DNA of 64,000 nt from Torulaspora globosa (Eukaryota > Ascomycota > Saccharomycetes > Saccharomycetales > Saccharomycetaceae), in NCBI RefSeq assembly GCF_014133895.1, contig NC_050727.1, positions 1 to 64,000 of the forward strand, given 5' to 3'. Both the position numbers and the translations under genes were made by a program. The notes beneath the pieces were generated by a model. The model had not been told where the DNA came from. It made no database searches and saw only the letters and a list, made by a program, of their open reading frames with translations. This document shows positions 60,410 through 64,000 of this stretch, one piece after another; the first letter of the stretch is position 1; every line of letters begins with the position of its first letter.

Positions 60410-60427
60410 TCGTATTCGTCCCCAGTG
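60410..60427 (-). repeat. hAT-2 right terminal inverted repeat
   Basis: Exact inverse of 56974-56991, preceded by TATTCG subterminal repeats (about 60325-60410). Confidence 0.9.
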
Positions 60428-60551
60428 CTAGCCTGGAGTCTTGGAGAAAGCATGCCATACGAAAGTGAAAAAAAATGAGATGCGATGAGATAGATTACTA
60501 GTTATCAACTGGAATACGGTCAAGCAGCATTGTGCTTGTATCAGGTTCTCA

Positions 60552-61382
60552 ATGGGGTTGGCAGCTACCAGGACGAAGCAGCGGTTTGGTCTAGATCCAA
60601 GAAACACGGCATGGAGCAATGACACGTCAAGATTCGGGCATACAATGCTTGAGAAATTCGGATGGAAGCCTGGCATGGGCCTTGGTATGGTCCCGGCAGA
60701 ATCACACAAATCACATATCAAGGTCACTATAAAGGATGATACTGTAGGCTTAGGTGCCAAGATAAAGCGGAAGGAAAGAAAAGATGAATTCGACAATGGA
60801 GAATGTGCAGGACTCGACGTCTTTCAGAGGATTCTAGGTAGGCTTAATGGAAAGGAAAAGGCTGTAACAGATGAGTTAGAGAAGCAGCGGATTGACAAAG
60901 TACTGAATGGAAAATGGGGAGTGCATTTTATCAAAGGTGAGGTATTGGCCAGTACGTGGGATCCAGAGACAAAGAAGCTGAAGAGTTATTCTAACGAAAA
61001 GAGCACAGTTTCTGAAGAATCAGCAAGTGATTCAGACGGCAGCGAAGAAGTCAAGGAGGTGATAAAAAAAGCGAAGAGAACGAAAGGATCGAAGCTCGAG
61101 GATAAATCCAAGGCAAGGTGTAGTAAGGAATCTAAGAAGCAAAGAAAGGAGCAGAAGAAGATGGTTAAGAAAGCAAAGAAGAAAGAGAAGAAGAAGCACA
61201 GGGAGGAAAACAAAGAGTTATCTAGGAGGATCGCTTATCTTGAGTCCAGCCCAACTGCGTCTAATATTCCTGCTAATGTCTCCACAAGATTATCTATTCG
61301 CGCCAAGCATATCCGGCAGAAAAGAGCTGCCACTATGGATTCAAAGGCTCTCAATGAGATCTTCATGGTTACCGATAATTGA
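60552..61382 (+). CDS. PXR1: G-patch protein of rRNA and snoRNA processing
   Basis: 276 residues (S. cerevisiae Pxr1/Gno1 271). A nucleolar cofactor of the helicase Prp43, needed for early pre-rRNA cleavages and snoRNA 3' trimming, and a telomerase inhibitor homologue of human PINX1. The start MGLAATRTKQRFGLDPRNTAWSNDTSRFG is followed by the G-patch (GHTMLEKFGWKPGMGLG, about residues 33-75). The C-terminal half is Lys/Glu-rich with KKx repeats (KKQRKEQKKMVKKAKKKEKK, about 190-215), as in homologues. It corresponds to YGR280C. Only 124 bp separate its start from the right end of hAT-2, so its promoter lies in that short strip or in the transposon end. Convergent with GAS1. Confidence 0.95.
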   Translation: MGLAATRTKQRFGLDPRNTAWSNDTSRFGHTMLEKFGWKPGMGLGMVPAESHKSHIKVTIKDDTVGLGAKIKRKERKDEFDNGECAGLDVFQRILGRLNGKEKAVTDELEKQRIDKVLNGKWGVHFIKGEVLASTWDPETKKLKSYSNEKSTVSEESASDSDGSEEVKEVIKKAKRTKGSKLEDKSKARCSKESKKQRKEQKKMVKKAKKKEKKKHREENKELSRRIAYLESSPTASNIPANVSTRLSIRAKHIRQKRAATMDSKALNEIFMVTDN

Positions 61383-61542
61383 CGGAACAACTGAGTGAAA
61401 TTCATGCATATCGCTATGGAATACTGGGATTTTTGTTAGTTAAGGTTCAAAATAAGTGCATGTATGTTCGCATGAACCATGGTTATAGAAATACATACTA
61501 CCTTAAAGAGATAGCTTCATTTTTGATTTGGATGTGACGCAT

Positions 61543-63198
61543 CTAAGCCAAAGCAAAACCGATACCAGCAACCAAGGAGATCGTGGCGATAGAAGACAGA
61601 ATGACTTGAGACAAGTTAATGTGAGCATTAGAAATGGCAGCGTTTTTCTTGCCAGTACTAGTGGAGCTACCAGAGGATCCACTTGAGGTTGAAGAGCCAG
61701 ACTTGCTGCTGGAACCGGAGCCAGAGCTCGATACTGACTTTGACCCACTGAAGGAGACAGAGGAACTTGGTTTATTGGTACCACTGCTACCAATTTGACT
61801 TAGAACGGTGGCGCAAGCGCTCTGAGTGGAAGCAGATTGTAGAGTAGCAGAACCGCTGAAATCACAGTTGGATTTGCTGCCACCATTCTTGGTGTAATAC
61901 AAGTTCAAAACGAAGGAGAGCTTGTCCTTAGCGTTACAGAACGAGTAAGAACCGTAGTCACCGGAAGTACCATTTGCAACGATACCGTCACAGGAAATTT
62001 GGGCGCAAACATAATCGAACAAGTCCTGGTAATCAGTTTCATTGACACTGTCATTGACAACACAAGACAAAGCAGCGGACATACAGTCACATAAGTCTTG
62101 GCTTGGAGTTGGTGGCAGTTCGGTGGCAGCCATCCAGTAAGTGTTGGTTGCAGGACAGTCCAAAGAAGTAGCAGAGGCAGAATAAGAAGCGGTGTTAGCA
62201 GAAGATGGTGAAATGTTATTGATCTCTGAAGAGTAGTAGCCGAAATCATCTAAAGTCTTCACATCACCGCTACCATCGATGCTGACCAAACCATAGTTGT
62301 TTGCCTCCTCGAAATACATATACACAATACCGCCTGACCAGACATTAGTCATATTTGGACCGTACAGTGCTTGAACTTCAGTGAACTTTCTGGGCGGAAT
62401 TGCGTTACAACCGTACTCAGAGAAGAAAATTGGGATACTCAAGTTAGCGAAGTCTTTAGTTCTATCAGCGTACCCAGAAGCCTCAAAGGTGGAATCACCA
62501 CACCATTCATACATGTTAATACCGTAAAAGTCCGCCTTCTCGTCACTGCTACCACAGGCAAAGAAATCGGCCATAGGAACTCTGGTGTCACTGTCATCAT
62601 TAGAAGAGTAACCGACCGGAATAGATCTGTAGTTTTTCTGCTTCATGTATGCCTTCATGTCTCTGATAGCAGCTTTAACAAAAGGAGATGCGTCGGTGTT
62701 AGTGCTGTTGTTGGTCACTTCGTTACCAGCGAAGAAACCCAAGACATTTGGGTACTTGGAAAATTCATCCACCACAGACGTGTAACGTTCATATAGACCC
62801 AGATCCCAGCTTGGGCTCATTCTGTCAATCGACTCTTTTGGAGCGGACAAATCAGCAATAACGTAGATACCTGCATCGTTCAAAGCATTCATACATTGGT
62901 CGTGGTTGAGAGTAGTGTTGATAGCGTAGACACGCACAACATTGGTGTTCAATTTTTGTAAGTATGGAATGTCTCTGGAACATTTACTGAAATCTGCTAA
63001 AGGATCGTTGATAGTTTCATCCTGCGTTCCATTGGCAGTGTCCGCTTGATAAGCGACACCTCTGACATAAAATTGAGAACCGTTGTTGGAGAAGAAAAAT
63101 TTGTTACCGACAACCTCAATGGCAGGCAAATCAGCAGCTGTTACGAAGCTGGAAAATAGCGACGCCACTGTAGCAGCAGCTAGACTCTTGAACAACAT
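61543..63198 (-). CDS. GAS1: GPI-anchored beta-1,3-glucanosyltransferase (GH72)
   Basis: 551 residues from ATG 63198 (the upstream GTG is not a start). A plasma-membrane/cell-wall enzyme that elongates beta-1,3-glucan. A signal peptide ([21 protein letters not shown]) is followed by the GH72 barrel: [34 protein letters not shown], acid/base Glu in [10 protein letters not shown] (about residue 159) and nucleophile Glu in IFFSEYGCN (about 257). A Cys-rich X8/CBM43 module follows ([19 protein letters not shown] to about residue 470), then a Ser/Gly-rich linker and a hydrophobic GPI-attachment tail ([18 protein letters not shown]). N-glycosylation sequons are frequent. Length matches Gas1 (559). 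It corresponds to YMR307W and has the codon use of a highly expressed gene. Confidence 0.97.
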   Translation of the reverse strand: MLFKSLAAATVASLFSSFVTAADLPAIEVVGNKFFFSNNGSQFYVRGVAYQADTANGTQDETINDPLADFSKCSRDIPYLQKLNTNVVRVYAINTTLNHDQCMNALNDAGIYVIADLSAPKESIDRMSPSWDLGLYERYTSVVDEFSKYPNVLGFFAGNEVTNNSTNTDASPFVKAAIRDMKAYMKQKNYRSIPVGYSSNDDSDTRVPMADFFACGSSDEKADFYGINMYEWCGDSTFEASGYADRTKDFANLSIPIFFSEYGCNAIPPRKFTEVQALYGPNMTNVWSGGIVYMYFEEANNYGLVSIDGSGDVKTLDDFGYYSSEINNISPSSANTASYSASATSLDCPATNTYWMAATELPPTPSQDLCDCMSAALSCVVNDSVNETDYQDLFDYVCAQISCDGIVANGTSGDYGSYSFCNAKDKLSFVLNLYYTKNGGSKSNCDFSGSATLQSASTQSACATVLSQIGSSGTNKPSSSVSFSGSKSVSSSGSGSSSKSGSSTSSGSSGSSTSTGKKNAAISNAHINLSQVILSSIATISLVAGIGFALA

Positions 63199-63815
63199 GA
63201 TATTAATCACTTAGCGAAGTCAATGAGGGCTATCTGGACACTTTTAGTTAACTATAAGGGAGCGCACTAATCGAGACGAAAACGAAGGACCTGGTAGTAA
63301 AAGCGAAAGTTTCCACTAGGTTAGTCAGTCTTTGAACTTCGGCAAATGACGACCTGTTAAAGTACTCCAAACAAAAAAATATCACCGAAAACCTCGGTTT
63401 TAGGGCAGGGAAATTTTTTTTGAAACTTAAGCCCTCTTATATTTGCTTGATATCCCAACAGAGAAAAAATCACCTCAAGATCGTTGTCGAATCGTGTCGA
63501 TGCCTGCGACCGCGACGGATATTCGGCCCGCGAAAAATCTTACTCCCAGTCTTATCATGTTGTGCTTTCCAAAAAAAGCGTCCGTTGACATATGCACAGC
63601 TTGGAAATCTAATTTGCTTACCGTAAGCGTTCAAGCGTTCAAATTCGCGTCTGAAGAGAAGGTCTCCCCAGTTTCTTAAAACGTCGGGGCTCGAGCCCAG
63701 AAGAAAAAGAAAAAAGGCTCCAGCCAAGAAACGTCGAAAGGCCTCGCTGACGCACAGAGGTCTTGAGAAAGGCACAATGCGTTGATTCTGCTGAGCGCTA
63801 GGGCACTGTTCTGAA
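63199..63815. other. GAS1 upstream region
   Basis: Promoter side of GAS1. Frames up to about 100 codons (for example 63470-63775 minus) show no recognisable features. A/T-rich near 63370-63430. Confidence 0.45.
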
Positions 63816-63917
63816 ATGCGGAAAAGGAGGCGTAGTGGTCAGTATCGTAGATGGCGCATTTGGTCCTGTGTCGTTGTTGTTTTGGTGATTGGGCTGGATT
63901 ACGCCATCGAGCGGTGA
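63816..63917 (+). CDS. Possible 33-residue basic, membrane-segment ORF
   Basis: ATG at 63816 opens a 33-codon frame: a strongly basic start (MRKRRRSGQYRRWRIW) followed by a hydrophobic run (SCVVVVLVIGL) and a short tail. It lies 34 bp before the start of the partial gene at the right edge, so it could be an upstream ORF of that gene, a small membrane protein, or chance. Confidence 0.25.
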   Translation: MRKRRRSGQYRRWRIWSCVVVVLVIGLDYAIER

Positions 63918-63918
63918 G

Positions 63919-63927
63919 TTTGCCACC
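63919..63927 (-). promoter_or_regulatory. PACE-type word near the right edge
   Basis: GGTGGCAAA on the minus strand, identical to the PRE5 Rpn4 site, 24 bp before the partial gene. Very close to the start codon for an activator site, so possibly chance. Confidence 0.3.
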
Positions 63928-63951
63928 ATTTGAGACGGATCTGAAACCAGC

Positions 63952-64000
63952 ATGTCAGCGAAGAAGGGCGCTATCAGTAAGGCTAGTAAGGTGCCCAGGA
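63952..64000 (+). CDS. Partial gene cut by the window edge
   Basis: An ATG opens a frame with no stop to the end of the window: 16 codons, MSAKKGAISKASKVPR, a basic start. Too short to identify. Its being a gene rests on the open frame and on the spacing from GAS1. Confidence 0.35.
   Translation, partial: MSAKKGAISKASKVPR

Larger units (their letters stand above)
56974..60427 (-). mobile_element. Second hAT DNA transposon (hAT-2)
   Basis: 3454 bp between CACTGGGGACGAATACGA (56974-56991) and its exact inverse (60410-60427). Both ends carry many copies of GAATA/TATTC words, at least six within about 110 bp on each side, typical of hAT subterminal binding sites. The two flanking bases AG also match on both sides. 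The neighbouring 8-bp words (TGGAGCAG left, CTAGCCTG right) differ, so no target duplication is visible: the insertion is old or one flank was rearranged. It carries an intact transposase on the minus strand. TIR sequence and transposase differ clearly from hAT-1, hence another family. Its right tip is 124 bp before the PXR1 start. Confidence 0.9.

Noticed and set aside
56966..60435. Target-site duplication for hAT-2
   Set aside because: The 8-bp flanks TGGAGCAG and CTAGCCTG do not match; shifting the borders by one or two bases does not help.
1..64000. CRISPR array
   Set aside because: The regular repeats at the left end have no unique spacers between them, and the window is eukaryotic.

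Overview
The window reads as yeast nuclear DNA: intron-poor genes with ATG starts, TATA boxes, a Val(AAC) tRNA, and proteins that align with Saccharomycetaceae families. From PRE5 rightwards the genes alternate between two Saccharomyces cerevisiae blocks: PRE5-TGL3-ELP6 (YMR314-312), ZUO1-ERV29 (YGR285-284), GLC8 (YMR311), a YMR310/YGR283 homologue, BGL2 (YGR282), NIP1 (YMR309), YOR1 (YGR281), PSE1 (YMR308), PXR1 (YGR280), GAS1 (YMR307). This interleaving is what a lineage that never underwent the whole-genome duplication should show. The organism is therefore probably a pre-duplication Saccharomycetaceae species (Lachancea, Torulaspora, Zygotorulaspora or a relative). The genus cannot be fixed from here.

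The left part (1-8.9 kb) is subtelomeric. It has a low-complexity stretch, a tandem array with a 149-bp higher-order period, further tandem repeats including a G/T-rich one, and a decayed Y'-type (YRF1-like) helicase gene with several frameshifts and a 62-bp inverted-copy insertion. From 8.9 to 15.2 kb come accessory metabolic genes: BIO3 (biotin synthesis), a phytanoyl-CoA dioxygenase-family oxygenase, an MFS sugar/polyol transporter, and a divergent aldose 1-epimerase. The last two share a promoter rich in Mig1-type GCGGGG motifs.

The 15-29.5 kb stretch is gene-poor and fast-evolving. It holds the tRNA, an HMG-box (MATA_HMG-like) protein, an unrecognised basic protein, a Ty1/copia-type retrotransposon relic, a Dal5-family permease with GATA sites upstream, and a beta-mannosyltransferase (BMT/WRY) homologue.

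From 29.6 kb the conserved core begins. It covers proteasome, lipolysis, Elongator, ribosome-associated chaperone, ER export, phosphatase regulation, cell-wall glucan remodelling (BGL2, GAS1), translation initiation, ABC transport, nuclear import and rRNA processing.

Two different hAT DNA transposons sit in this core. One (39256-42440) is structurally complete, with perfect 19-bp terminal inverted repeats, a perfect 8-bp target duplication and an intact transposase; it lies 132 bp upstream of NIP1. The other (56974-60427) has 18-bp terminal repeats, many GAATA subterminal repeats and an intact 985-aa transposase, but no clear target duplication. A broken small gene and a dispersed repeat shared with the BIO3 promoter lie between PSE1 and the second element.
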